From: a virus
Reading direction: 5' to 3' (one strand)
Length of the DNA stretch: 45,228 bases
IMG/VR virus record: IMGVR_UViG_3300010396_000019
Coordinates: 1-45,228 of that record
The notes beneath the pieces are model-generated. The model did not search any database. It saw nothing but the letters and a program-made list of their open reading frames with translations, and was not told where the DNA came from. Position numbers and translations under genes: made by a program. Each line of letters opens with the position of its first letter. Position 1 is the stretch's first letter. Positions 22,905 to 29,905 of this stretch are shown here, piece after piece.

Positions 22905-23738
22905 ATGGGCGACAAGTCGACAATCGAGTGGACGGACGCGACGTGGAATCCGGCGACGGGATGCACGAAGGTATCGCCTGGGTGCGCGCATTGCTACATC
23001 GAGCGCACGCCGCCGTTTCGGGTGAACCATCGGCAGTTCGACGCCAAAGGAAGCATCCCCATTCAGCTGCATCCTGAGCGGTTGACGCAGCCGTTGCACT
23101 GGAAGCGACCTCGCCGCGTCTTTGTGAACTCGCTGAGCGATTTATTCCATGAGGATATTCCATTTGATTTTATCGACCGCGTGTTCGCCGTGATGGCGCT
23201 GACGCCGCAGCATACGTATCAGATTTTGACGAAACGGCCGGGTAGGATGCGGGAGTTCGTTCTGCGTTTATGGAAGGACATTTCTTTGATACAGAGAGTT
23301 GCTCGCGAAATGGGTCATACCTTCATGTTTGAGGGATTGTCGCTCTTGGCTTGGCCACTATCCAATGTTTGGCTAGGTGTGACGGCAGAGAATCAGCATT
23401 TCGCGGATGAACGGATTCCGTTGCTTTTGCAGACGCCGGCGGCGGTTAGGTTTGTGAGCTACGAGCCAGCATTGTCCGAACTTAAATTGCGCTGGGATTG
23501 GGTAAGCGGGGGTAAGCCAAAGCCGAAGCTCGACTGGATCATAGCGGGCGGCGAGTCGGGACCTGGCGCCAGACCAATGCATCCCGAGTGGGCGCGGAGC
23601 GTGCTGGAACAATGTCAAGCGGCCGGCGTGCCTTTTTTCATGAAGCAGGGCTCGCAAGCCAACTGGGAAGACTTTAAGAATCTCAAATCGTTCACGCCCG
23701 ATTTGCAGGTGCGCGAATACCCGGAGGCAACCAAGTGA
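22905..23738 (+). CDS. Phage Gp37/Gp68 family protein (DUF5131)
   Basis: This is a 277-residue protein. The opening TIEWTDATWNPATGC leads to the C-x5-C-x2-C motif (CTKVSPGCAHCY, Cys 22, 28 and 31 region), the hallmark of the Gp37/Gp68 family. The three-cysteine pattern suggests a radical-SAM-like iron-sulphur site. The middle has VFVNSLSDLFHEDIP, the end has GGESGPGARPMHPEWARS, both family-typical. The physiological substrate is unknown. The ribosome site (AGGGGAG) lies inside the tRNA-like remnant. It overlaps the next gene by GTGA. Confidence 0.85.
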   Translation: MGDKSTIEWTDATWNPATGCTKVSPGCAHCYIERTPPFRVNHRQFDAKGSIPIQLHPERLTQPLHWKRPRRVFVNSLSDLFHEDIPFDFIDRVFAVMALTPQHTYQILTKRPGRMREFVLRLWKDISLIQRVAREMGHTFMFEGLSLLAWPLSNVWLGVTAENQHFADERIPLLLQTPAAVRFVSYEPALSELKLRWDWVSGGKPKPKLDWIIAGGESGPGARPMHPEWARSVLEQCQAAGVPFFMKQGSQANWEDFKNLKSFTPDLQVREYPEATK

Positions 23739-23869
23739 CCGTGAAGCGCAAGGGGAAGTCGCATCCAAAGTTCCGCGTGGGGCAGGTGGTTGCGGTGGAA
23801 CAGGAAGGATCATTATCCAATGACCGAGCAAGCGAAGGTAACGCCGCTGGCAGACTGGCTTATAAGTGA
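23735..23869 (+). CDS. Small basic protein
   Basis: This is a 44-residue frame opening at a GTGA overlap. The start KRKGKSHPKFRVGQVVAVEQEG looks like a small SH3-like or KOW-like beta protein of the sort often found between phage early genes. The last 15 residues overlap the next gene and look random. Confidence 0.4.
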   Translation: MTVKRKGKSHPKFRVGQVVAVEQEGSLSNDRASEGNAAGRLAYK

Positions 23870-24776
23870 AGCAGAACGCCGGATGAAAGAATCTATTGAC
23901 AGAAGGCCCAGCGATGAACTGCGGAACGCTACTGAGTACGATCTTAAACAGGCGCACCGAATGGCCGAGACGATGGCGGGAAGGAAGCTTCCGAAATCCA
24001 CCATGAAGGATCATAGAGACGGTTGCGATATGCAGGATCGCATCGCCGATAAATTGGAAAGGGAGGCACGTCAAATTCATGGTTACGCCGACCAGTTCGC
24101 CGCCCTCGAAGCCTCGCTAGCGAGTGCCACACTGGAAATTGCGCTGCTACGCGATCAGGTTGCGGAGTTAAAACGCGAGCGAGATGAGGCGCTAAAACTA
24201 GCAGCCGTAGAGCAAAAATCGCATGACGAAAATGACAAGCAAGAGTATCGGCTCACTGTCTCGCAAGGTGTCGGTCTTTCGATAGAGAGGTATAACCAAT
24301 TAATTGAAAGAGAAAATTCTTGGTTAGACTTGGAGGAATTTGTTCAAAAGATTCTAAACGACCTTCCTAAAGTTGAGTGTGGTCAGAAAGACAGAGATGC
24401 GCGGCTGCTTGAGATTTGCACGGACAATCAGTTCATCTATTACGGCCCGTATCCGTGTACCAACTGCCGGCAGCCGATCTGCAAACTGGCAGAAGAACAG
24501 GGTGGAGAGACTTTTGACTATCCCCAGGGTCCGATATACCCAAATACGAATTGGACCATCCATACATGTACTTCGCAAATGGTGACAGATAGCTTGACAT
24601 GTCCGTTCTGCGGGCATGCTGCACATCTTTCTACTGACTGGACGATAAACTCAGTTCGTATCGACAAGGATACGTGCGAGTGGGGCAGTGGAAATGTGAC
24701 CTGCAACTGCCCGCACCAAATGCCGCGCATTCCAATGGCAGACCTGCCGCAAGCCGTGAAAGGAGCGGGAAAGTGA
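23820..24776 (+). CDS. Coiled-coil protein with C-terminal zinc ribbons
   Basis: This is a 318-residue protein. ATG 23820 follows AGGA; the frame extends upstream but without a better site. Residues 70-145 are a strong coiled coil (LEREARQIHGYADQFAALEAS, LRDQVAELKRERDEALKLA). Residues 205-300 hold several Cys pairs (CTNC, CPFCGHA, CEW, CNCPH), suggesting two zinc ribbons. No family recognised. It could scaffold a nucleic-acid complex in the early region. Confidence 0.6.
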   Translation: MTEQAKVTPLADWLISEAERRMKESIDRRPSDELRNATEYDLKQAHRMAETMAGRKLPKSTMKDHRDGCDMQDRIADKLEREARQIHGYADQFAALEASLASATLEIALLRDQVAELKRERDEALKLAAVEQKSHDENDKQEYRLTVSQGVGLSIERYNQLIERENSWLDLEEFVQKILNDLPKVECGQKDRDARLLEICTDNQFIYYGPYPCTNCRQPICKLAEEQGGETFDYPQGPIYPNTNWTIHTCTSQMVTDSLTCPFCGHAAHLSTDWTINSVRIDKDTCEWGSGNVTCNCPHQMPRIPMADLPQAVKGAGK

Positions 24777-24904
24777 ATCTTTTTTGCCATCACCTCTGCG
24801 GGATCGATGCTATCGCTAGGCGGTCGCGCGCAAGTCACGGATGGTGGCGAATCCTTTACTGTTTACGCTGTGCGAAACCAATTATCGGACTTTGCAACTG
24901 GTGA
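24773..24904 (+). CDS. Tiny zinc-ribbon protein
   Basis: This is a 43-residue protein at a GTGA overlap with AAGGAG upstream. CHHLC and CLRC pairs at about 5-9 and 30-33 suggest a minimal zinc ribbon. The Trp/Ile-rich C-terminus is hydrophobic. Function unknown. Confidence 0.5.
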   Translation: MNLFCHHLCGIDAIARRSRASHGWWRILYCLRCAKPIIGLCNW

Positions 24905-24916
24905 AAGGAGCCAGCG

Positions 24917-25267
24917 ATGCCCGTTGATGCAGAACCGAAGCGAAGCTGCAATCGCCACGATGATTGCGATGAAGCTGAGCGGTTTCTTTTAGAGCGTCAT
25001 CCCGGAAAAACAAAAGCCGATATTCATCTGGATTTCCACTGTCACAGGGAAGATTGTGAGGACATCGTTCCCATAGACCCCATGCTGAATGACGCGGAAG
25101 TTTTGCGCTTGTGGAAGCTGGCTGGCCTGCCCACGGTCGGCAAATATCGACGGCAGTATAAGCGCATTTGGTCGCGAGCGGTGGCGATGCGCGAAGGAAG
25201 CTGGAAGTTCACATATCTCCGCAGATGGGCGCGCAGCCAAAAAAAATTGTCTACAAGAGCTGCCTGA
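24917..25267 (+). CDS. Cys/His-rich hypothetical protein
   Basis: This is a 116-residue protein with AAAGGAG before ATG 24917. The N-terminal half has C11, C17, a HLDFHCHREDC cluster and several acidic residues, compatible with zinc binding. The C-terminal half is basic and helical (KYRRQYKRIWSRAVAMREGSW), which suggests nucleic-acid contact. No family recognised. Confidence 0.55.
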   Translation: MPVDAEPKRSCNRHDDCDEAERFLLERHPGKTKADIHLDFHCHREDCEDIVPIDPMLNDAEVLRLWKLAGLPTVGKYRRQYKRIWSRAVAMREGSWKFTYLRRWARSQKKLSTRAA

Positions 25268-25306
25268 TGCGGACTTACGGGTTGGCTACAAGGAAGCACT
25301 GAGCGA

Positions 25307-25945
25307 ATGAAGCCATATTACGAGGAAGAGGGAATTAAGATTTACCTGGGTGACTGCAGGGAAATCGTTCCATCTCTAGACTTTGATGTGATCGTCTGCG
25401 ATCCCCCATATGGCCTAGGTATAGAGTTTGGGCGGCGAAACGAGCGCGTTATAGGAGACGAGGCAGTATCTCTGCGCAACTGGATCAGCGCGCTTCCCCG
25501 TCCGCAATTGTGCTTTGGCTCCCCTCGTGTCGACCGTCCTGTTGGCATTCGCGCGACCCTCATCTGGGATAAGAGCGAGCTGACAGGAATGGGTGATTTG
25601 GATTTCCCATGGAAGATCACGCACGAAGAAATTTATGTGATTGGCGAAGGTTTCTCCGCTAGGCGTCGCAAAGGATCAGTTCTGCGTCATCCACTCCGTC
25701 CGGTCTGGTCTAATCATGCTGATGCGGTTACAGGCACGCACCCGACGGAAAAACCTGTCTCGTTAATGATTGATCTGCTTGATTGCTGCCCGTGGGAGAA
25801 AGTCTTGGATCCAACTTGTGGGACAGGTACTACGCTCATTGCGGCGCGAAGGCTCGGCAAAAATGCTATAGGAATAGAAATAGAGGAGTGTCATGCGGAG
25901 ATCGCTGCCAAGCGTCTAGCGCAGCGCGTATTGCAGTTCGACTGA
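25307..25945 (+). CDS. DNA N4-cytosine/N6-adenine methyltransferase
   Basis: This is a 212-residue protein. The catalytic motif DPPY (32-35) precedes the SAM-binding motif DPTCGTGTT (168-176), with HPTEKP (145-150) in between. This is the beta-class order. The short central region limits the target-recognition part, as in many phage methylases. The enzyme would modify phage DNA to escape host restriction. It is separated from the C5 methyltransferase by seven bases. Confidence 0.85.
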   Translation: MKPYYEEEGIKIYLGDCREIVPSLDFDVIVCDPPYGLGIEFGRRNERVIGDEAVSLRNWISALPRPQLCFGSPRVDRPVGIRATLIWDKSELTGMGDLDFPWKITHEEIYVIGEGFSARRRKGSVLRHPLRPVWSNHADAVTGTHPTEKPVSLMIDLLDCCPWEKVLDPTCGTGTTLIAARRLGKNAIGIEIEECHAEIAAKRLAQRVLQFD

Positions 25946-25952
25946 GGAGAGC

Positions 25953-26663
25953 ATGGGGCAGTTGACACACGGATCGCTGTTCGATGGCTTTGGCGGATTA
26001 CGCCGCGGGCTAGAGGATGCAGGCATTGAGACTATCTGGAGATTGGAGCTGATGGATGGGACGGACATCGAAAAATCGGACCCAAGAAGATACGCAAGGC
26101 CAGATGTTTTGTCCGGCGGTCCGCCCTGTAAGAGAACGTCTCAAGCGTCAGCCTGGAACAGATCGAGAACTCTCGCAACCTTGTGGCCTGAGATGTTGCG
26201 GTTCATCAAAACGCTGCGTCCCTGCTGGGTACTCGTGGAGCAGCCACTTGGTGGACGCAGTATCATCATTGAGGCCGCGCAAGAGCTTCAATTCCTTGGT
26301 TACGGGTGCGCCGGGAGAGTTATTAACAGCGAACACTGGGTGCCTCAACGGCGTGAGCGTTGGTTTCTTGTCGGAAGATTGGGCTGGCATGGGATGGCCG
26401 TATGGAATCACATTTACGCTAACCGCGAGCGAAACGACAGGATCGAACGAGGGTCATCTCAAGAGGAAAGACGGGCGGATGTACAACCACAAAGCCAGGT
26501 GTTCTATGGGAACTGTTCCCACTGTGTGCGAGATGGAATTTTTGCAAGGATTTCGGCGCGGAGAATTGCATGCGTGGGCGCGGGAAATGCAGTTACGCAG
26601 CCGGTCGCAGAATGGATCGGGCGCCGAATCGTCGCAGCAGAGGAGCTGAGGGGCCAAGAGTGA
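25953..26663 (+). CDS. DNA C5-cytosine methyltransferase, frame-disturbed
   Basis: This is a 236-residue protein with GGAG before ATG 25953. Motif I (FDGFGG, 10-15), the catalytic PPC (57-59), VEQP (95-98, the ENV motif variant) and QRRER (132-136) are all in order, and motif X GNAV (211-214) closes the domain. Motif IX is missing from this frame. The expected string LQGF is encoded at 26542-26553 in the +1 frame, with good context before it (TVCEMEF). Two compensating frame changes, natural or from sequencing, would therefore garble about 45-60 residues of the target-recognition region. Catalytic residues are intact. It overlaps the next gene by GTGA. Confidence 0.8.
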   Translation: MGQLTHGSLFDGFGGLRRGLEDAGIETIWRLELMDGTDIEKSDPRRYARPDVLSGGPPCKRTSQASAWNRSRTLATLWPEMLRFIKTLRPCWVLVEQPLGGRSIIIEAAQELQFLGYGCAGRVINSEHWVPQRRERWFLVGRLGWHGMAVWNHIYANRERNDRIERGSSQEERRADVQPQSQVFYGNCSHCVRDGIFARISARRIACVGAGNAVTQPVAEWIGRRIVAAEELRGQE

Positions 26664-27523
26664 ACTATTACAGAAGATTCCCAGGGGATTATCTACGCAA
26701 GACCTTACATCTGGACTTTATCGAGGACGGAGCCTACACGCGCCTTTTGGACCTCGCCTATACCGAAGAAAAAGCCCTCAGTTTGAACCACGAGATTCTG
26801 TACAAAAAAACGCGCGCAAATTCGCCGGAAGAAAGGGCGGCAATCGACAAAATTCTCTCTGAATTTTTCACTGCGGGCGCTAACGGCTATACCAATAAAA
26901 GAGTCAGAGAGGAGATAAGAGACGGAAAACAAAGGATTTCAGCTTCACAGAAGAATGGTTCCAAGGGCGGCAGACCAATAACCCGGCAGGTTACGTCTAG
27001 GTTAGCTAAAAATAACCTAGAGGCTAACCTAGATGAAAGCTCTCCAGCACCAGCACCAGCACCAGCACCAGCAAATACAAATTCAAATACAAAGTCAAAA
27101 GCTATTGCTCACTCGAATTTCGATCTGTTTTGGGACGCGTACCCGAGAAAAGTTGCCAAATCCTCTGCGATGAGGGTGTGGGCGAAGACTCAGGGTGCTG
27201 AGGAGAACGTTCTGGAATTGGTCGCATCCCTCGAGCGTTGGAAGTTAACCGAGCAGTGGCAGGACTCGCAGTACATCCCCTATCCGGCAACGTTTTTGAA
27301 CCGGCGGCAGTGGCAAGACGAAGTTACGATTGAGGCAAGCAATGGAAAACCGACTGATAAAAAACAGCGAGACACCGAGGCCGCAATCTCCCAAGTCTTC
27401 GGAGTTACTCGGAATGTGGCTTCTCACGATCAGCAAAATGTATCCCGCAGTGCGGCTGGACGATCCGGCGGTGGCGCTGCTTTGGAAGGAAACCCTAAGC
27501 TGCTACTCAGCCGAACAAATTGA
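26660..27523 (+). CDS. Replication initiator (DUF1376/lambda O-like)
   Basis: This is a 287-residue protein from GTG 26660 (GTGA overlap). Residues 1-90 are a DUF1376-type domain (FPGDYLRKTLHLDFIEDGAYTRLLDL), found at the N-terminus of phage initiators and related to winged helices. A Gly/Arg and Pro-Ala linker (about 115-145) follows. The domain at 153-215 (FDLFWDAYPRKVAKSSAMRVW) is typical of phage replication proteins. The linker DNA carries inverted repeats and an AT-rich tract, as in the origin within lambda gene O. Its C-terminus overlaps the loader gene by 182 bases. Confidence 0.7.
   Translation: MNYYRRFPGDYLRKTLHLDFIEDGAYTRLLDLAYTEEKALSLNHEILYKKTRANSPEERAAIDKILSEFFTAGANGYTNKRVREEIRDGKQRISASQKNGSKGGRPITRQVTSRLAKNNLEANLDESSPAPAPAPAPANTNSNTKSKAIAHSNFDLFWDAYPRKVAKSSAMRVWAKTQGAEENVLELVASLERWKLTEQWQDSQYIPYPATFLNRRQWQDEVTIEASNGKPTDKKQRDTEAAISQVFGVTRNVASHDQQNVSRSAAGRSGGGAALEGNPKLLLSRTN
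26997..27103 (+). other. Candidate replication origin inside the initiator gene
   Basis: CTAGGTTAGC at 26997-27006 is an exact inverted repeat of GCTAACCTAG at 27023-27032. A further TAACCTAG copy lies at 27013-27020. Next come a short CCAGCA tandem array (27044-27073) and an AT-rich stretch with repeated CAAATACAAA (27072-27103). Iterons plus an adjacent AT-rich, easily melted tract in the linker of an initiator gene is the plan of the lambda origin. Confidence 0.5.
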
Positions 27524-27803
27524 GGCGGCGTTTCGGAGGCTCATTCGGGAGTACAAGTACCCGACTCCGATTCCGGCTTTGATTTGCGAGTACATCCGCG
27601 AAGCTAACGCGCAAATTGGCGATTACGCTCCGCTGGTGCGCGGATTATTGCCGGAACCGCCGCTGAGCGACGAACTAAGGCAAGAAATGCTGGCGGAAGT
27701 GCGCGGCAAGCTCAAGCGAATGCCCAAAGTTAGCCGCGTGGTGGTGGTCACGGAAGAAATGCGCGCGAAGATCGAAGAGCAGAAACGGAAACTGGGCGCA
27801 TGA
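27342..27803 (+). CDS. Replicative helicase loader-like protein
   Basis: This is a 153-residue protein. ATG 27342 has GAGG six bases upstream. The core (LLGMWLLTISKMYPAVRL, then PAVALLWKETLSCYSAEQI, AFRRLIREYKYPTPIPALI) has the all-helical layout of SPP1 G39P-type helicase loaders or inhibitors, where conserved aromatic residues pack the bundle. The C-terminus is basic and flexible. Its place directly after the initiator supports the role of delivering host DnaB to the origin. Confidence 0.6.
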   Translation: MENRLIKNSETPRPQSPKSSELLGMWLLTISKMYPAVRLDDPAVALLWKETLSCYSAEQIEAAFRRLIREYKYPTPIPALICEYIREANAQIGDYAPLVRGLLPEPPLSDELRQEMLAEVRGKLKRMPKVSRVVVVTEEMRAKIEEQKRKLGA

Positions 27804-27838
27804 CGCACGAATTTTCTACAACCGAGAAAGGCTAATTC

Positions 27839-28027
27839 ATGAAAAACCAAATGGACGAAAAGCTCTACGCGATCCTCGCCAAACACGGCTTGGATTATGC
27901 GCACGGACGCATGCGCGAGGCGGTGGAAGAAGCGTATGAGCTGGGCATCGAAGAGGGTCGCAAGCTGCCAGCAAAATGCTGCAACGATCCAAGTTGTTGC
28001 TCTGACGCCGAGGAGGACAAGCCATGA
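27839..28027 (+). CDS. Small helical protein with Cys-rich tail
   Basis: This is a 62-residue protein with GAGAAAGG before ATG 27839. An amphipathic helical body (DEKLYAILAKHGLDYA, MREAVEEAYELGIEEG) is followed by CCNDPSCC near 47-54. The clustered cysteines could bind metal. No family recognised. It overlaps the next tiny frame by ATGA. Confidence 0.55.
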   Translation: MKNQMDEKLYAILAKHGLDYAHGRMREAVEEAYELGIEEGRKLPAKCCNDPSCCSDAEEDKP

Positions 28028-28098
28028 AGACATTCGCGGAAGTGCGTAGGGTCGCTGCCAGGCGGCGCAGCGCGGCGGGAAAGGATAAGGCGGAATGA
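28024..28098 (+). CDS. Tiny basic peptide frame
   Basis: This 24-residue frame sits between two ATGA overlaps, which is the only support for it. The sequence is Arg/Ala rich (EVRRVAARRRSAAGK). It may serve for translational coupling rather than as a functional peptide. Confidence 0.25.
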   Translation: MKTFAEVRRVAARRRSAAGKDKAE

Positions 28099-28274
28099 GG
28101 GAAGGGTTAGTTAATTGTCACATAAATTTGGAGAATCAAGCGAAGGGGCTTTGCATCCAGTGCGGTCAAGATGCAATGAATAAATGCCGCACGGAGGAGG
28201 GTCGGCGGGAGTTTCATATAAGCGGGTACTGCGAAGAATGTTTCGACGCGCTATTTGAGGACGAAGACGCATGA
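28095..28274 (+). CDS. Small zinc-finger-like protein
   Basis: This is a 59-residue protein coupled by ATGA on both sides. CHI (8), CIQC (20-23), C31 and CEEC (47-50) can form a zinc site. The acidic C-terminus (FDALFEDEDA) is notable. No family recognised. Confidence 0.55.
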   Translation: MREGLVNCHINLENQAKGLCIQCGQDAMNKCRTEEGRREFHISGYCEECFDALFEDEDA

Positions 28275-28597
28275 CCCTCCGCGAACGCGATGTACGCAGC
28301 CAAATTACCGATTGGCTCTCGCGCTACGGCTATTTCTGGGAACCGCTGCACTCGGGCGCCGCACGCATGGCCAGCGGTAACTTCACGCGCTTTGGCACGC
28401 CGGGCCGCGCGGATCTGCTGGTAGTCTTCGGCGGGCACGCGGTATTCGTGGAGATCAAGGCGCCGGACGGCCGGCAATCGGACAAGCAAAAAGTCTTCGA
28501 GCAGCGCGTAAACGCCGCGGGAGCGGTCTACGTGCTCGCACGCTCGCTGGAAGATGTAATCGAGCAGGTGAGGCCGCTACAAAGTGAGGCGAGATGA
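28271..28597 (+). CDS. VRR-NUC domain nuclease
   Basis: This is a 108-residue protein. GTPGRADLLVVFGG with D48, then VFVEIKAP with E61 and K63, and SDKQ with Q73 are the signatures of the VRR-NUC branch of PD-(D/E)XK nucleases. Phage members are stand-alone junction- or flap-cutting enzymes that help resolve recombination intermediates before packaging. The domain takes the whole protein. It overlaps neighbours by ATGA. Confidence 0.85.
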   Translation: MTLRERDVRSQITDWLSRYGYFWEPLHSGAARMASGNFTRFGTPGRADLLVVFGGHAVFVEIKAPDGRQSDKQKVFEQRVNAAGAVYVLARSLEDVIEQVRPLQSEAR

Positions 28598-28947
28598 GAC
28601 GGCATTTTAAGAGCATGAAAGTCTTGTATCGCTCGATAAAGTACGGGTGTCGCAATTTATTTGTATATGCTCCGTTGATATGGAGAGACAGGGATTGGGA
28701 CAACTCTTTTTTGCTAGAAATGATGGAATTTAAACTGCGCAGGATGGCTGGCTATATAGGCCGCTGTCACCATGATGGTGCAAAAAGAGAGTCTTTTAAC
28801 ATCAGCAAGGCCGCGATGCTTTGTAGGCGCATGGGCAGCGAAGACTACAACGCTATGGACTGCAAAAAGGAAGATTATTTATACAATCAGGACCTGGAAC
28901 TTTTGGGAAAAATATTCAGGAAGCACTTGCGCTGTTGGTGGGATTGA
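28594..28947 (+). CDS. Conserved phage protein of unknown function
   Basis: This is a 117-residue protein. The pattern IKYGCRNLFVYAPLIWRDRD followed by a helix with FLLEMMEFKLRRMAGYI is typical of an uncharacterised phage family in which a W-x-D-R-D-x-D segment is conserved. The rest has several Cys and basic residues. Codon usage is more AT-rich than its neighbours, hinting at later acquisition. Function unknown. Confidence 0.6.
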   Translation: MRRHFKSMKVLYRSIKYGCRNLFVYAPLIWRDRDWDNSFLLEMMEFKLRRMAGYIGRCHHDGAKRESFNISKAAMLCRRMGSEDYNAMDCKKEDYLYNQDLELLGKIFRKHLRCWWD

Positions 28948-28979
28948 TCTGTGAGGCCGTTGCAGGTGAGGGAGGGGAG

Positions 28980-29130
28980 ATGAATTGGAGCTGCAAGCTG
29001 CCTTGGAATCATGTGTGGGGCGAGTGGAAGGTATCGGAAGTGGGAACGCGATATGCACGACAGGACGCTCTTGGTCTGCTTGCAGTGCGCTGAGGACCGC
29101 TGGGCGAAGTGGAAGGCTACGCGCGCGTGA
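28980..29130 (+). pseudogene. DUF1660-like small protein split by a frameshift
   Basis: From ATG 28980 (GGAGGGGAG upstream) the frame starts MNWSCKLPWNHVWGEW and stops at 29091-29093. That opening is typical of small phage zinc proteins that should continue into a CxxC. A matching continuation with LLVCLQCAEDRW lies in the +1 frame and stops at 29128-29130. A single-base change near 29040-29060 would join them. It may be a recent frameshift, a sequencing error or programmed. Confidence 0.4.
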
Positions 29131-29293
29131 ATCCGCACGGGCAGCGGTCGGCAACGAAGCGATGAGCTTTATAGCGCGCGCATTGCGGATACCGTCGCTT
29201 GCGGCCGCCATTGCGCGGGACAAGTGCGCCACGTTCGGCTTTGGGAATCTTGTTCCAGCGTTTGCGGGCGAGAGATTGGGCGGCTTTATTCAT
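29117..29293 (-). CDS. Small basic minus-strand protein
   Basis: This is a 58-residue protein from ATG 29293, one base after the stop of the upstream minus gene. The opening NKAAQSLARKRWNKIPKAERG followed by CARYKAHRFVADRCPCGFTR has Lys/Arg-rich helices and a short CxC ending, possibly nucleic-acid binding. It resembles small phage proteins with a disordered basic N-terminus and a degenerate zinc ribbon. Confidence 0.6.
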   Translation of the reverse strand: MNKAAQSLARKRWNKIPKAERGALVPRNGGRKRRYPQCARYKAHRFVADRCPCGFTRA

Positions 29294-29294
29294 G

Positions 29295-29588
29295 CTATTG
29301 GAACCGAACTTCTGACCAAGCTGTGCGCCCGAGAGCGAGACGGTCGAGTGCGCGAGCGAACTCCATTGTGGCAATATGTCCAGCGCGTTGGGCGGCAAAA
29401 TCAAATCCGGGCTTCGCATAGACCGTCTTCAGGGCGGGGAATGGCCCTCCTTTGCCCTTGCACAATAGGCCTCGATTCACCGCATTGCGAAGATCGCAGC
29501 GTTCCGTATCGGAGAGTTGACCGATATCAGTCACGGATTCAAGAAGCGCGCGTTTAACGATCAGGGAAAACTTGATTACCTTTGCCAT
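29295..29588 (-). CDS. Minus-strand helical protein
   Basis: This is a 97-residue protein with GAGGAAA before ATG 29588. The N-terminus is a helix with many hydrophobic residues (VIKFSLIVKRALLESVTDI). The middle has CDLRNAVNRGLLCKGKGG with two Cys, then a beta hairpin and helix. No family recognised. It is the middle gene of a three-gene minus operon. Confidence 0.6.
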   Translation of the reverse strand: MAKVIKFSLIVKRALLESVTDIGQLSDTERCDLRNAVNRGLLCKGKGGPFPALKTVYAKPGFDFAAQRAGHIATMEFARALDRLALGRTAWSEVRFQ

Positions 29589-29683
29589 ATACGTTTCCTC
29601 TTTCCGAGATGGCTGGCTTGCGTACCAGCCGGACGGTTACGAGCCGCACGCTCCGCAAGTCGCGGAGAAGCGCACTGCGGAGA

Positions 29684-29905
29684 TCAGAGCGCCTCTACGG
29701 CAGCGGTCTCCTCATCAGTGAGAGGCAGTTCGTCCGAGTAGTCACTATAGCGGTTCGTAAATTTGCGCAGTCCGATGCCTTGCAGGTCGCCACCATTGCG
29801 GGCAGCTCTAATCGAGGACCGCAAGTCTTTAATCGCCGCGTCAAACGATCCCCGCACCTCACCCGCGCCGCCCAACTCGAAAGTTACTTGGTAGTAGGTT
29901 TTCAT
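29684..29905 (-). CDS. Minus-strand small alpha/beta protein
   Basis: This is a 73-residue protein with AGGAG before ATG 29905 and a good promoter 50 bases upstream. The first strand (MKTYYQVTFELGG) is followed by a helix (SFDAAIKDLRSSIRAARNGG) and a beta strand, then an acidic tail (LPLTDEETAAVEAL). The ferredoxin-like alternation recalls small anti-defence or regulator proteins, but no family is recognised. Confidence 0.65.
   Translation of the reverse strand: MKTYYQVTFELGGAGEVRGSFDAAIKDLRSSIRAARNGGDLQGIGLRKFTNRYSDYSDELPLTDEETAAVEAL

Noticed and set aside
27044-27073. CRISPR-like or other functional CCAGCA array
   Set aside because: It is a simple hexanucleotide repeat coding for a Pro-Ala linker; no spacers.
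28985-29557. 190-codon plus-strand frame
   Set aside because: It is antisense to two well-formed minus genes with ribosome sites and has a random-looking composition.
29617-29660. Terminator at GGCTGG-cttgcgta-CCAGCC in the minus cluster
   Set aside because: The 6-bp hairpin has no T-run on either strand and lies between coupled genes.
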